Origin: a virus
Length of the DNA stretch: 24,590 nt
IMG/VR virus record: IMGVR_UViG_3300042540_000242
Span: 1 to 24,590 of that record
Direction: 5' to 3' (one strand)
Position 1 is the first letter of the stretch, and each line of letters begins with the position of its first letter. This document shows positions 7,723-14,559 of this stretch, piece by piece. The position numbers and the translations under genes are program-made. Under the pieces are notes generated by a model. The model saw only the letters and a list, made by a program, of their open reading frames with translations, was not told the DNA's origin and did no database searches.

Positions 7723-9150
7723 ATGAGCTTTAGAGACGAAACCCCATATGACATTCTCACTGAAAAGTGGAATCCCGTGCTTAAGCACGATGCGCTTCCC
7801 TCAATCGGTGACGAGTGGAAATCAAAAGTTACCGCAGTTCTGCTTGAGAATCAAGAGCAGTCCATGCGCGACCAGTACCTCACCGAGAACATGACAACCG
7901 GTAGCGACATCGGTAACGTAGTTGCTACAACTGCTGCTGGTGGTCTGCGCGGATATGACCCAATCCTCATCAGCTTGGTTCGTCGCGCTATGCCAAACCT
8001 CATGGCTTACGACATCTGCGGCGTTCAGCCAATGACTGCTCCAACTGGCCTCATCTTCGCGATGCGTGCTAAGTACGGCGACAGCTCAATCAACGCTATC
8101 ACCAACGAAGCTCAGTTCCAAGAGCCCGATGCTCGCTTCTCAGGCGTAAGCGGTGCATCAGGTGGCTTTACCGCAGCAGGCGGCACTTCACCAAGCGCAA
8201 TTGGTGTTAACCCAACTGCAACATCTGCAGCATTCACCAGCGGCAAAAACCTTGCCACTTTCACTGGTCTTCGCGCACAGCTCACCTCAAACGGTGAAAA
8301 CCTCAGCTACGATGCAGGTTCAACTGCTACCAACGTACTGAACAAGATGTCTTTCACCATCGACCGTGTCGCAGTAGCAGCCGCAACCCGCGCTCTGTCT
8401 GCAGGCTACACCGTTGAATTGGCACAAGACCTCAAGGCTGTTCACGGTCTTGACGCTGAAGCCGAACTCGCTAATCTTCTCAGCACAGAAATTCTTGCTG
8501 AAATCAACCGCGAGATCGTCCGCAGCATCTACTGGGTTGCCCGTGCAGGATCTCAGCAAACTGACATCACTGGCGCAGGAACCTATAACCTCGACCTCGA
8601 CTCCGATGGTCGTTGGTCAGCCGAGCGCTTCCGTGGTCTGGTCTTCCAGATTGAACGTGAGTGCAATGCAATTGCCAAGGAGACTCGCCGTGGTAAGGGT
8701 AACTTCGTCATCGTCTCAAGCGATGTCGCATCAGCCCTCGCTATGTCAGGCTTCCTCAACCTCTCACCCGCACTAAACACACAACTCGCAGTCGATGACA
8801 CTGGCAGCACCTTTGCTGGTCTCTTGAACGGTAAGCTCCGTGTTTACATCGATCCTTATTCTCAGCTCGGCGTTAACTTCTTCTGCGCTGGTTATAAGGG
8901 CGAGTCACCGTATGATGCAGGTATCTTCTACTGCCCATACGTTCCTCTCCAAATGATGAGAGCTATCGATCCCGCTACCTTCCAACCCCGTATCGCGTTC
9001 AAGACCCGTTACGGCATGGTTGCCAACCCATACGTTCTGAAGACTGACGGAACCCCCTACGGTTCTGACTTCACCACTCAGAGCGGAGCTAACCAATACT
9101 ACCGCCTCACCGCAGTAACTGGTCTCCACGGCAACACCTACGGATCCTAA
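7723..9150 (+). CDS. gp23: Major capsid protein gp23
   Basis: Protein of 475 aa (T4 gp23 is 521). It forms the hexamers of the head shell (HK97 fold). Diagnostic blocks are VRRAMPNLMAYDICGVQPM with PTGLIFAMRAKYG (about residues 86-120), VELAQDLKAVHGLDAEAELANLL near 227-249, EILAEINREIVRSI, RGKGNFVIVSSDVASAL near 323-339, and AGIFYCPYVPLQMMRAIDPATFQP with FKTRYGM near 404-436. The N-terminal propeptide is present. By alignment with T4 (cut after LTE65), cleavage is expected after YLTE at residue 55, although the next residue is Asn rather than Ala. This gene is much richer in G+C than the sugar block (35 of 60 bases at 8161-8220). Confidence 0.98.
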   Translation: MSFRDETPYDILTEKWNPVLKHDALPSIGDEWKSKVTAVLLENQEQSMRDQYLTENMTTGSDIGNVVATTAAGGLRGYDPILISLVRRAMPNLMAYDICGVQPMTAPTGLIFAMRAKYGDSSINAITNEAQFQEPDARFSGVSGASGGFTAAGGTSPSAIGVNPTATSAAFTSGKNLATFTGLRAQLTSNGENLSYDAGSTATNVLNKMSFTIDRVAVAAATRALSAGYTVELAQDLKAVHGLDAEAELANLLSTEILAEINREIVRSIYWVARAGSQQTDITGAGTYNLDLDSDGRWSAERFRGLVFQIERECNAIAKETRRGKGNFVIVSSDVASALAMSGFLNLSPALNTQLAVDDTGSTFAGLLNGKLRVYIDPYSQLGVNFFCAGYKGESPYDAGIFYCPYVPLQMMRAIDPATFQPRIAFKTRYGMVANPYVLKTDGTPYGSDFTTQSGANQYYRLTAVTGLHGNTYGS

Positions 9151-9173
9151 TCCTAGGTAAGGTTAAGTAAAAC

Positions 9174-9207
9174 AAAAAACCCTCGGGCTAAACACCCGAG
9201 GGTTTTT
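9174..9207. terminator. Bidirectional rho-independent terminator after gp23
   Basis: A perfect 8-base stem (CCCTCGGG 9180-9187, CCCGAGGG 9195-9202) with a 7-base loop is flanked by six A on the left and five T on the right. It can end the + strand head transcript and also the convergent - strand transcript that runs out of the gene at 9229. Confidence 0.92.
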
Positions 9208-9228
9208 CATTTGTTAAATTTTTTTAAA

Positions 9229-9711
9229 TTAATCAATGCGATAATGTGAATAAGTAAATCTAACAGTAGAAGTCACTGGGTTGGTATCGCTGATATCTGA
9301 TCTAAAATTAAGTGCGCTAAGGTCTGTTGGTATTACATTATAAAAAGTAAAATTTCGATTAGACAGAGGGTAGTAATTTGATTTTAAAATTTGTAAGTTA
9401 GCTGTAGTAGCCCAAGACGAATAATTACTGCCTTCTTTGTCGTTATCAATATTACCTATAGATTTCATCCAATCATAAATGCTTTTCCAGTTATCAATGT
9501 TTTCATCTACAATAAAGTTTAATTCTAATGGATTAAAATTAAATGTGTTTACTGAAATTGGAATCTGGACACCCAAAGCTGTTGGCTGAGGCTGTACGTT
9601 CATAGCTAAGCCCGGGACCGCCACTTGTTGGCCAAATAATTTAAGTTTATCGTCTCCGCGATCTATCGTAAAATTATAGCAATTTGAAAATAATGGATTA
9701 ATGTTTGTCAT
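9229..9711 (-). CDS. Structural protein with tail-tube-like fold
   Basis: Protein of 160 aa. The pattern NCYNFTIDRGDDKLKLFGQQVAVPGLAM near residues 10-37, a strand-rich middle, then FNPLELNFIVDENIDNWKSIYDWMKSIG near 55-83, is the signature of short tube-like structural proteins: FxVxxPGL, a strand ending in VDE, then a NWxxIYxWM helix. It is a third tube-fold protein in this window but belongs to a different branch from the gp19 pair. Some cyanophage genomes carry a short tail-completion gene (gp3) between 23 and uvsW, which is an alternative name I cannot confirm. It overlaps the next upstream gene by four bases and probably shares its late promoter. Confidence 0.7.
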   Translation of the reverse strand: MTNINPLFSNCYNFTIDRGDDKLKLFGQQVAVPGLAMNVQPQPTALGVQIPISVNTFNFNPLELNFIVDENIDNWKSIYDWMKSIGNIDNDKEGSNYSSWATTANLQILKSNYYPLSNRNFTFYNVIPTDLSALNFRSDISDTNPVTSTVRFTYSHYRID

Positions 9712-10340
9712 TTCAAATAATCTTCTGGATTGTCTGACCAGCTTTTGGGATCTTTAATATCACCGTCTGGTGTATAAGGCATTTTTAATTCTTCTTTTTT
9801 AAACTTACGTTTCTTCTTGGGTTTCTTTTCGGCTTCAGTTTCTTTTTCCCACAATTTATTTATTTCTTCTTCCTCAATTAAGTCTTCTTCTTCGATTTCT
9901 TCAAAATCGATATGACTGTCTTCGTATAATTCTTGTAAAAAGTTTACGAAATGAGTATCAGAAAACAAAGTCCAAGCAATGTCAAGTGCATCGCCATCTT
10001 CTTCAAGTTCAGCAGTTACTATTCCACCAGTCTGTCCTTCCATAAACGACAGGTAGGCATCATACATCTTGAGTATATCTTCTGACGGTTCGGACATATA
10101 CATGATGTAATCTTTTAATACAGTAATTGCTTTTTCTTTAATGTTTGCCAGATACGAGGTTAAACGCAAACATTCAATGACATGTCCTTCTTCGTTGGTT
10201 GTAGTATAAATTACAATTTTTGCGGGATTGGAGAGGACAACTTCCGTATCATTATCTATTACGACAGAAACTACTTCTTCACCTGATGAAAACTTCACAA
10301 CACGAATAGACGATGAAGCTTGGTCTTTATTTTTTTCCAT
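9708..10340 (-). CDS. Charged protein with Sm/SH3-like N-terminal domain
   Basis: Protein of 210 aa. Residues 10-60 (IRVVKFSSGEEVVSVVIDND, then LSNPAKIVIY) have the build of a small beta-barrel of Sm/SH3 type, as in LSm-like proteins: a strand, a G-E-x turn, a strand, an NP turn, then a strand. The middle part is helical. From about residue 145 the chain is very acidic (DFEEIEEEDLIEEEEINKLWE), then very basic (KKPKKKRKFKKEELK), ending PDGDIKDPKSW. It has a strong ribosome-binding site (GAGGAGGAAG) and a late-type box upstream. Similar proteins sit near uvsW in other T4-like phages of marine origin, as I recall. The function is unknown. Being co-transcribed with a virion-type protein it may act late. 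Confidence 0.65.
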   Translation of the reverse strand: MEKNKDQASSSIRVVKFSSGEEVVSVVIDNDTEVVLSNPAKIVIYTTTNEEGHVIECLRLTSYLANIKEKAITVLKDYIMYMSEPSEDILKMYDAYLSFMEGQTGGIVTAELEEDGDALDIAWTLFSDTHFVNFLQELYEDSHIDFEEIEEEDLIEEEEINKLWEKETEAEKKPKKKRKFKKEELKMPYTPDGDIKDPKSWSDNPEDYLK

Positions 10341-10355
10341 GCTTCCTCCTCACTA

Positions 10356-10363
10356 TATTTATG
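10356..10363 (-). promoter_or_regulatory. Late-promoter-like box (CATAAATA), - strand
   Basis: Read on the - strand, CATAAATA lies 15 bases before the ATG at 10340, the same spacing as at gp18 and gp20, with GAGGAGGAAG in between. It would drive the two - strand genes ending at 9229. Confidence 0.6.
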
Positions 10364-10374
10364 GTTGTGGGTTT

Positions 10375-11871
10375 TTATAATTTGATCTTAAAAACTTTAT
10401 AATCAAATTTTTCTTTGTCGTAGATCTTCAGTCTTTGTTCAAAGTGTTTTAGTACATGGTTTTTGTAACTTTTCCATGAAAGGTCATCAACAATGTCAAA
10501 CACCTTTAAGGTCTTTTTAGTGGCTGAGGTTCTCAGTCCTCTTCCAATGCTCTGTAGTAGTCTAATAATTGATTTAGTGGGATGTGCAAATATGATGTTG
10601 TCAAGGTGGACAATGTTGATCCCGGTGCTCGTAGTACCGAAAGAAGCGACAAGTATTGCGTCTGTTTCTTTGTCAATGATTTTTCTGATTGCTTCTCTAT
10701 TTTCTGCATCAGTTTTCCCCGAAATGAAATAAACTTTCTTACTGGGATACTTGGCTTGTATGAGGTCATATAATGGCTTTCCGTGTCGTTCCACATAGTT
10801 AAACAATACTAAAGTATTACCTTTAGTTTCACCACAAAGTTTGGCAATAAACTCGTTTCTAGCGTGGCAGTCTACCAAGAATCCGGTCTCCTCTTGGTAT
10901 TTGGCTTTCTTTAGTCGGTCGCGGGAGGTATCGTCGTAATCCAGTTTTATACAGTCTATAGCCAGCCTAGCGAGGACTCCTTGACCAATTAGCCCTTTGG
11001 TCGTAATAAACTGTACGGAAGCCCCTAGGGTGCCTTCTATGGACAATTTATGGGCCATAGTTTGGTCTAGGGTGCCCGTAGTTCCCAACCTAAACCATGC
11101 TTTGGTCAATTTTTTACCAATATTAACCAAAGAGTCAGCTTTTACCAGATGGCATTCATCAAAAATTACAGCATCAAACTGATCAAACCATTGTTTAGGA
11201 AGTTTATATACGGACTGCCAAGTGGATACAATTATTGGTTTATGTGTGTCCTTTTCCTTGCCTGCAGTAATTTTATGTAAATATTTGGTAACTGACCAAG
11301 ATTTATCATTTTTTGAATAGTCAAAAAAGTCAGCCTCCATCTGTTGTACTAGCCCCACAGTGGGAACCAATAATAAAATTTTCTTAGGTGCTTGCACGAA
11401 AAATCTTAACAGATATCGAATAATTAAATAAATGATCAATGATTTTCCGCTTCCTGTTGGGGAAACAATCACTGATCTACTTTGGTTAAGAGCATGGATA
11501 ACAGCTCTTTTTTGGTGACTATGTGCTACCGCTTTGTTCTTTTTTACGGTAACATTTAAAGATTCAAAAAACTGATCAAAACTATAATCAGTCATGTCAA
11601 TGTTTTTTAAATCTTTTTCATCAAATAACAAGTAATAATTTCTTTCTTCACAAAACTTTTGCAAGTAAGTCTTTAGACCTCTAGGCAAAGTTGAACTATT
11701 AATTTCGTATAATTTAATTTTGCCATCCCATATACGGGACTTGTAAAGTGGCATATACTCTGCACCAGGAACTTTAAATGAAAAATATGAGCGAAGTTCA
11801 CGTTTTACTGAATCTTCACAATCAATTTTATATTTGGTTTGATCCTCTGCGGACGCTATAATAGTATACAC
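10375..11871 (-). CDS. uvsW: UvsW DNA/RNA helicase
   Basis: Protein of 498 aa (T4 UvsW is 502). It is a superfamily 2 helicase that reverses stalled forks, moves branched recombination structures and dissolves R-loops at early origins. Motif I is SPTGSGKS (137-144), motif II DECH (238-241), motif III TTGT (264-267), and motif VI QSIGRGLR near residue 446. The small N-terminal double-stranded-DNA-binding domain is recognisable by YKIDCEDSVKRELRSYFSF (14-32), which matches T4 (VRIDCEESTFHELRDFFSF). The start is GTG at 11871. Homology supports it, but AGG lies directly against it, so initiation is unusual. Paired with uvsY upstream on the same strand, as in T4. Confidence 0.96.
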   Translation of the reverse strand: MYTIIASAEDQTKYKIDCEDSVKRELRSYFSFKVPGAEYMPLYKSRIWDGKIKLYEINSSTLPRGLKTYLQKFCEERNYYLLFDEKDLKNIDMTDYSFDQFFESLNVTVKKNKAVAHSHQKRAVIHALNQSRSVIVSPTGSGKSLIIYLIIRYLLRFFVQAPKKILLLVPTVGLVQQMEADFFDYSKNDKSWSVTKYLHKITAGKEKDTHKPIIVSTWQSVYKLPKQWFDQFDAVIFDECHLVKADSLVNIGKKLTKAWFRLGTTGTLDQTMAHKLSIEGTLGASVQFITTKGLIGQGVLARLAIDCIKLDYDDTSRDRLKKAKYQEETGFLVDCHARNEFIAKLCGETKGNTLVLFNYVERHGKPLYDLIQAKYPSKKVYFISGKTDAENREAIRKIIDKETDAILVASFGTTSTGINIVHLDNIIFAHPTKSIIRLLQSIGRGLRTSATKKTLKVFDIVDDLSWKSYKNHVLKHFEQRLKIYDKEKFDYKVFKIKL

Positions 11872-11886
11872 CTAAAAATATTTAGG
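11871..11886. repeat. Small perfect inverted repeat over the uvsW start
   Basis: CCTAAA (11871-11876) and TTTAGG (11881-11886) form a 6-base inverted repeat with a 4-base loop in the short gap between uvsY and uvsW. Read on the - strand, one arm lies in a CCTAAATA box and the other overlaps the first base of the GTG start. The hairpin would be weak because it is rich in A-T pairs. Confidence 0.5.
11879..11886 (-). promoter_or_regulatory. Possible late box (CCTAAATA) before uvsW
   Basis: CCTAAATA on the - strand matches the CTAAATA boxes before 20, 22 and 23. T4 uvsW is a late gene, so a late promoter between uvsY and uvsW is expected. However, the box is only 7 bases from the GTG, so transcription would begin about at the start codon. 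Use is inferred. Confidence 0.4.
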
Positions 11887-11890
11887 GGTA

Positions 11891-12328
11891 TCAAGAAATG
11901 CCATTTACAAGTTTGTTCCAATCGATAGCAGACTTAATGGCATAATTACGGTTAGAAAGAACTTTTAAAAAGTCTTCAACCATTTTAATTTTTATTTCAA
12001 GAATGTTAAGATCAGTTTTAATTTTAAGCAGTGTAGGATCTGCATCCATGAATTTGTCTAGTGCGGTTTTTAATACGTCTAACTCAAAGGGATCTTCTTG
12101 CCACTGTTCCAATTCTTCCTTTGATGCTTTCCCGCTGTATATTTTCCACTTACGAAGTTTCATTATGGCAAATGCATTTTGTAACTTTTGGTATTCTATT
12201 CTAAGATCTGCATGGATAGAGAGGTACTTTCCATGTATTGCAGGAGTCCTTAAGGCTTCTTTAGCTAACTCTGTAGAGTCTATTAAAGAATCCTTTTTAA
12301 GTTCTTCTTTAAGGGTTTCTAGATTCAT
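11891..12328 (-). CDS. uvsY: UvsY recombination mediator
   Basis: Protein of 145 aa (T4 UvsY is 137). UvsY loads the UvsX recombinase onto gp32-covered single-stranded DNA. The N-terminus MNLETLKEELKKDSLIDSTELAKEA aligns well with T4 MRLEDLQEELKKDVFIDSTKL, which also fixes the start. YSGKASKEELEQW near residues 64-76 corresponds to YYSGRGDGDEF, and the C-terminal LSNRNYAIKSAIDW near 125-138 to IKSRGFAIKHIQDM. A sigma70-type promoter lies so close that only about three bases of leader are predicted, and no ribosome-binding site is seen. It lies directly upstream of uvsW. Confidence 0.93.
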   Translation of the reverse strand: MNLETLKEELKKDSLIDSTELAKEALRTPAIHGKYLSIHADLRIEYQKLQNAFAIMKLRKWKIYSGKASKEELEQWQEDPFELDVLKTALDKFMDADPTLLKIKTDLNILEIKIKMVEDFLKVLSNRNYAIKSAIDWNKLVNGIS

Positions 12329-12337
12329 TATAAGTAT

Positions 12338-12366
12338 ACTATAGAGTACTTTAAAAGAGTTGTCAA
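12338..12366 (-). promoter_or_regulatory. Sigma70-type promoter for uvsY (- strand)
   Basis: On the - strand, -35 TTGACA (12366-12361), a 17-base spacer and -10 TATAGT (12343-12338) make a near-consensus host-type promoter. The predicted RNA start is around 12331, three bases before the uvsY ATG. Expression early, by unmodified host polymerase, is inferred. Confidence 0.75.
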
Positions 12367-12380
12367 GAGATACTTGACAA
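12360..12380. repeat. Perfect inverted repeat holding both divergent -35 boxes
   Basis: Arms TTGTCAAG (12360-12367) and CTTGACAA (12373-12380) are perfect complements around AGATA. Each arm contains TTGACA, the -35 box of one of the two divergent promoters. The shape is that of an operator as well as of back-to-back promoters. No regulator gene was recognised in this window. Confidence 0.8.
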
Positions 12381-12401
12381 TATTTTAAAATAGATTATAA
12401 T
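12374..12401 (+). promoter_or_regulatory. Sigma70-type promoter for the sugar block (+ strand)
   Basis: Consensus -35 TTGACA (12374-12379), a 16-base spacer and consensus -10 TATAAT (12396-12401) stand upstream of the first sugar gene. The predicted leader is about 20 bases. No clear Shine-Dalgarno is seen before the ATG at 12429 (only GTTGAAAAT). No other good sigma70 promoter was found further into the block, so it may serve many of the following genes. Confidence 0.8.
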
Positions 12402-12428
12402 AGTGCAAGTTTTTAAAAAGTTGAAAAT

Positions 12429-13106
12429 ATGATAATAGACTTACGAACTATTCCCACCGTGTGGATCAATCTAGACAGCGCCACTGTAAACGCAAGTTTA
12501 ATGGAACAACGTTTCCGTGAACATCGTTTTCAGACAACTTTTAGAAAGTCGGCTAGACAGATTGCACCACCATCCAATACTCCTAAAGTAATTGAACATT
12601 ACGTAGGGTGTGCGCAATCTCATATCGATATTTTAGAGGACATGACTTATGCATGTCCTTTATTAATTTTAGAAGATGATTGTGAATTTACTAAAGACTT
12701 TCATCCAATGATTGAAATTCCAGATAATACTGATGCAGTGTATCTTGGCGTTTCTTCTGGCAATCCACATTACATTACCAAAGAAGTAAACAAATATTTT
12801 ATGAGAATTGGTAAAATTTTAGCAACACATGCGATTTTATATATCAACAATGATTATAGAAAAATGATTGCTGAAATTGCCAAATTGTATGCATATAGGT
12901 TAAGGATACCATTTGATAATGGCTGCGCGCTTATTCAAGAGCGATTTAATGTTTTAACTCCCAATAAACCATTTTTTGTTCAATCTGATGCAAGAGAAAG
13001 TGCAAATCGCTGGGAAGCTATTACGGCCAGACCTCTTGTAAATAAAAATAGTGAATTTCCTGTTAGGGAAGAAAACGTCACTCTTCAATTTCAGGTGCCA
13101 GCATGA
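12429..13106 (+). CDS. Glycosyltransferase, GT25-like (copy 1)
   Basis: Protein of 225 aa of the LPS-biosynthesis type GT25: VWINLDS (11-17) near the start, CAQSHIDIL (61-69), and the nucleotide-sugar/metal motif LILEDDCEF (79-87) with Glu-Asp-Asp. DAVYLGVSSG near residue 105 and CALIQERFNVLTP near 180 are further conserved places. It probably adds a sugar to a lipopolysaccharide or capsule chain in the cytoplasm. The donor is unknown. It has a clear paralogue at 13888. Its stop overlaps the next start by four bases. It is the first gene after the consensus promoter at 12374-12401. Confidence 0.8.
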   Translation: MIIDLRTIPTVWINLDSATVNASLMEQRFREHRFQTTFRKSARQIAPPSNTPKVIEHYVGCAQSHIDILEDMTYACPLLILEDDCEFTKDFHPMIEIPDNTDAVYLGVSSGNPHYITKEVNKYFMRIGKILATHAILYINNDYRKMIAEIAKLYAYRLRIPFDNGCALIQERFNVLTPNKPFFVQSDARESANRWEAITARPLVNKNSEFPVREENVTLQFQVPA

Positions 13107-13891
13107 TTACATTTCAACATTTAGGAAAGTATGGGCGTCTTGGAAATCAAATGTTTCAATATGCCACTTTGTACTCGCTAGGAAAAACTTTAAACTATTC
13201 GATTGGGGTTCCATATAAAGCCAGAAGTTCAAATGACAAATTGGATTTTTGTTTATCTGATGGATTTGAAATTAGCGCATCCGATTCTTCAAATGCATTT
13301 TCTACTTCAGTTTATGTCGAACCACATTTTAATTATGACTCAAACATTTTAAATATTCCAGATGGCTGTGATATTAGAGGGTATTTTCAATCTGAAAAAT
13401 ATTTTAAAAGTCATAAAAATGATTTAAAAAACAAAGAATTTAAATTTAAAACAGATGTTGAAAACAAAGTCAAATCTTTATTTGATGGAAACGATTCAGA
13501 ATTAATATCTGTACATATTAGACTGGGTGATTATGTGCATATTCAGGATTGTCACCCTATTTGTTCAATAGAATATTATAAACAAGCTTTATCTCAATTA
13601 CCAAAAGACTGCCAAGTTATTTTGTTTAGTGATGATTATCCAAAAGCATTGGAGATGTTTAAGTCTTTTGGTATTAATGTTATGCTTATGGGAGGCAATG
13701 ATAAATTTGTTGATATGTGTATGATGACAAAATGCGATTATCACGTAATTGCAAACAGTTCTTTTAGCTGGTGGGGAGCGTGGCTTTCTAATAGTAAAAA
13801 AATAATTGCTCCTAAGATATGGTTTGGCAATTCTCCTAATGTTGCAAAAAATTGGGATGATATTTATTGTGATGGGTGGGAATTAATATGA
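13103..13891 (+). CDS. Alpha-1,2-fucosyltransferase, GT11
   Basis: Protein of 262 aa, somewhat short for GT11 (about 280-300). Family blocks in order: GRLGNQMFQYA (11-21), GYFQSEKYF (93-101), SVHIRLGDYVH (136-146, the HxRRxD donor-binding motif), a YYKQAL helix after HPICS, FSDD (175-178), and ANSSFSWWGAWLS (217-229). It transfers fucose from GDP-fucose to the 2-position of galactose, the step that makes H-type antigens in animals and in some bacterial O-antigens. The second Arg of HxRRxD is Leu here. Four-base overlaps on both sides couple it to the GT25-like genes. The acceptor is not known. Confidence 0.88.
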   Translation: MITFQHLGKYGRLGNQMFQYATLYSLGKTLNYSIGVPYKARSSNDKLDFCLSDGFEISASDSSNAFSTSVYVEPHFNYDSNILNIPDGCDIRGYFQSEKYFKSHKNDLKNKEFKFKTDVENKVKSLFDGNDSELISVHIRLGDYVHIQDCHPICSIEYYKQALSQLPKDCQVILFSDDYPKALEMFKSFGINVMLMGGNDKFVDMCMMTKCDYHVIANSSFSWWGAWLSNSKKIIAPKIWFGNSPNVAKNWDDIYCDGWELI

Positions 13892-14559
13892 TTATCGACA
13901 TACCTTCTGTAAAAACATATTATGTTAATATGGATAATAAACCAGAAAGAAAACAACAAACAGAAAAGTTGTTAAACGACTTAAATTTTACAAATTATCA
14001 AAGGTATTCGGCCAAAACTGGACAAAATGCAATTGAAGGTTGTGCCCTATCACACATTGATATTTTACGTTCAAATAAAGGAAATACTCCATTTCTAATT
14101 TTAGAAGATGATGTTACTGCTGCACAAGGGTATAGAAAACAAATTGAAGTTCCAGATGATGTAGATGCAATTTATTTGGGATATTCAATGTGGGGGTATG
14201 ACGCGGAGAGAGCAAAAAAGTTTTCTAAAATGGATACTCCGACTACATTTAAAAAGATTACAAAAAACATATATAAAATTTCAAACATGTTATCTACACA
14301 TGCAATCATGTATTGCAGTGAAAGATATTCTAGCGCTGTAGCAGACGTAATGGAAACAGTGTGGAAAAATGAACAATGGCACTGTGATTATGCGTGTGCG
14401 TTAATACAAGAAGAATTTAATGTTTATGCTCCTTCAAATCCATATTTTTTCCAATATGATTACTGGACTATGCCGTGGACTTACGTCCCTTTAGAAAAAT
14501 TTTATGAAATTAACATGGCATATAAGAAAGCAACTAATGACCAAAGAATCAACCCCTAA
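13888..14559 (+). CDS. Glycosyltransferase, GT25-like (copy 2)
   Basis: Protein of 223 aa from the ATG at 13888, which overlaps the fucosyltransferase stop as ATGA. A GTG four codons earlier is also open but less likely, because the paralogue also begins MIID. Motifs are YYVNMDNKPERK (11-22), GCALSHIDIL (51-60), FLILEDD (69-75), DAIYLGYS near 92-99 and CALIQEEFNVYAP near 172-184. It shares order and wording of motifs with the gene at 12429, so the two arose by duplication and now lie either side of the fucosyltransferase. Probably a cytoplasmic transferase of glycan assembly. Donor and acceptor unknown. Confidence 0.8.
   Translation: MIIDIPSVKTYYVNMDNKPERKQQTEKLLNDLNFTNYQRYSAKTGQNAIEGCALSHIDILRSNKGNTPFLILEDDVTAAQGYRKQIEVPDDVDAIYLGYSMWGYDAERAKKFSKMDTPTTFKKITKNIYKISNMLSTHAIMYCSERYSSAVADVMETVWKNEQWHCDYACALIQEEFNVYAPSNPYFFQYDYWTMPWTYVPLEKFYEINMAYKKATNDQRINP

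Noticed and set aside
8153-8776. Open + strand frames at 8153-8341 and 8414-8776
   Set aside because: They lie wholly inside gp23 in another frame, and their residues are the shifted reading of well-conserved capsid codons.
12360-12380. Attachment site or transposon end
   Set aside because: The repeat is fully explained by the two promoter -35 boxes. No integrase, transposase or matching copy at the other end of the block was found.
13876-13887. GTG start four codons before 13888
   Set aside because: The ATG at 13888 forms the ATGA overlap used throughout this block, and the paralogue at 12429 begins with the same MIID.
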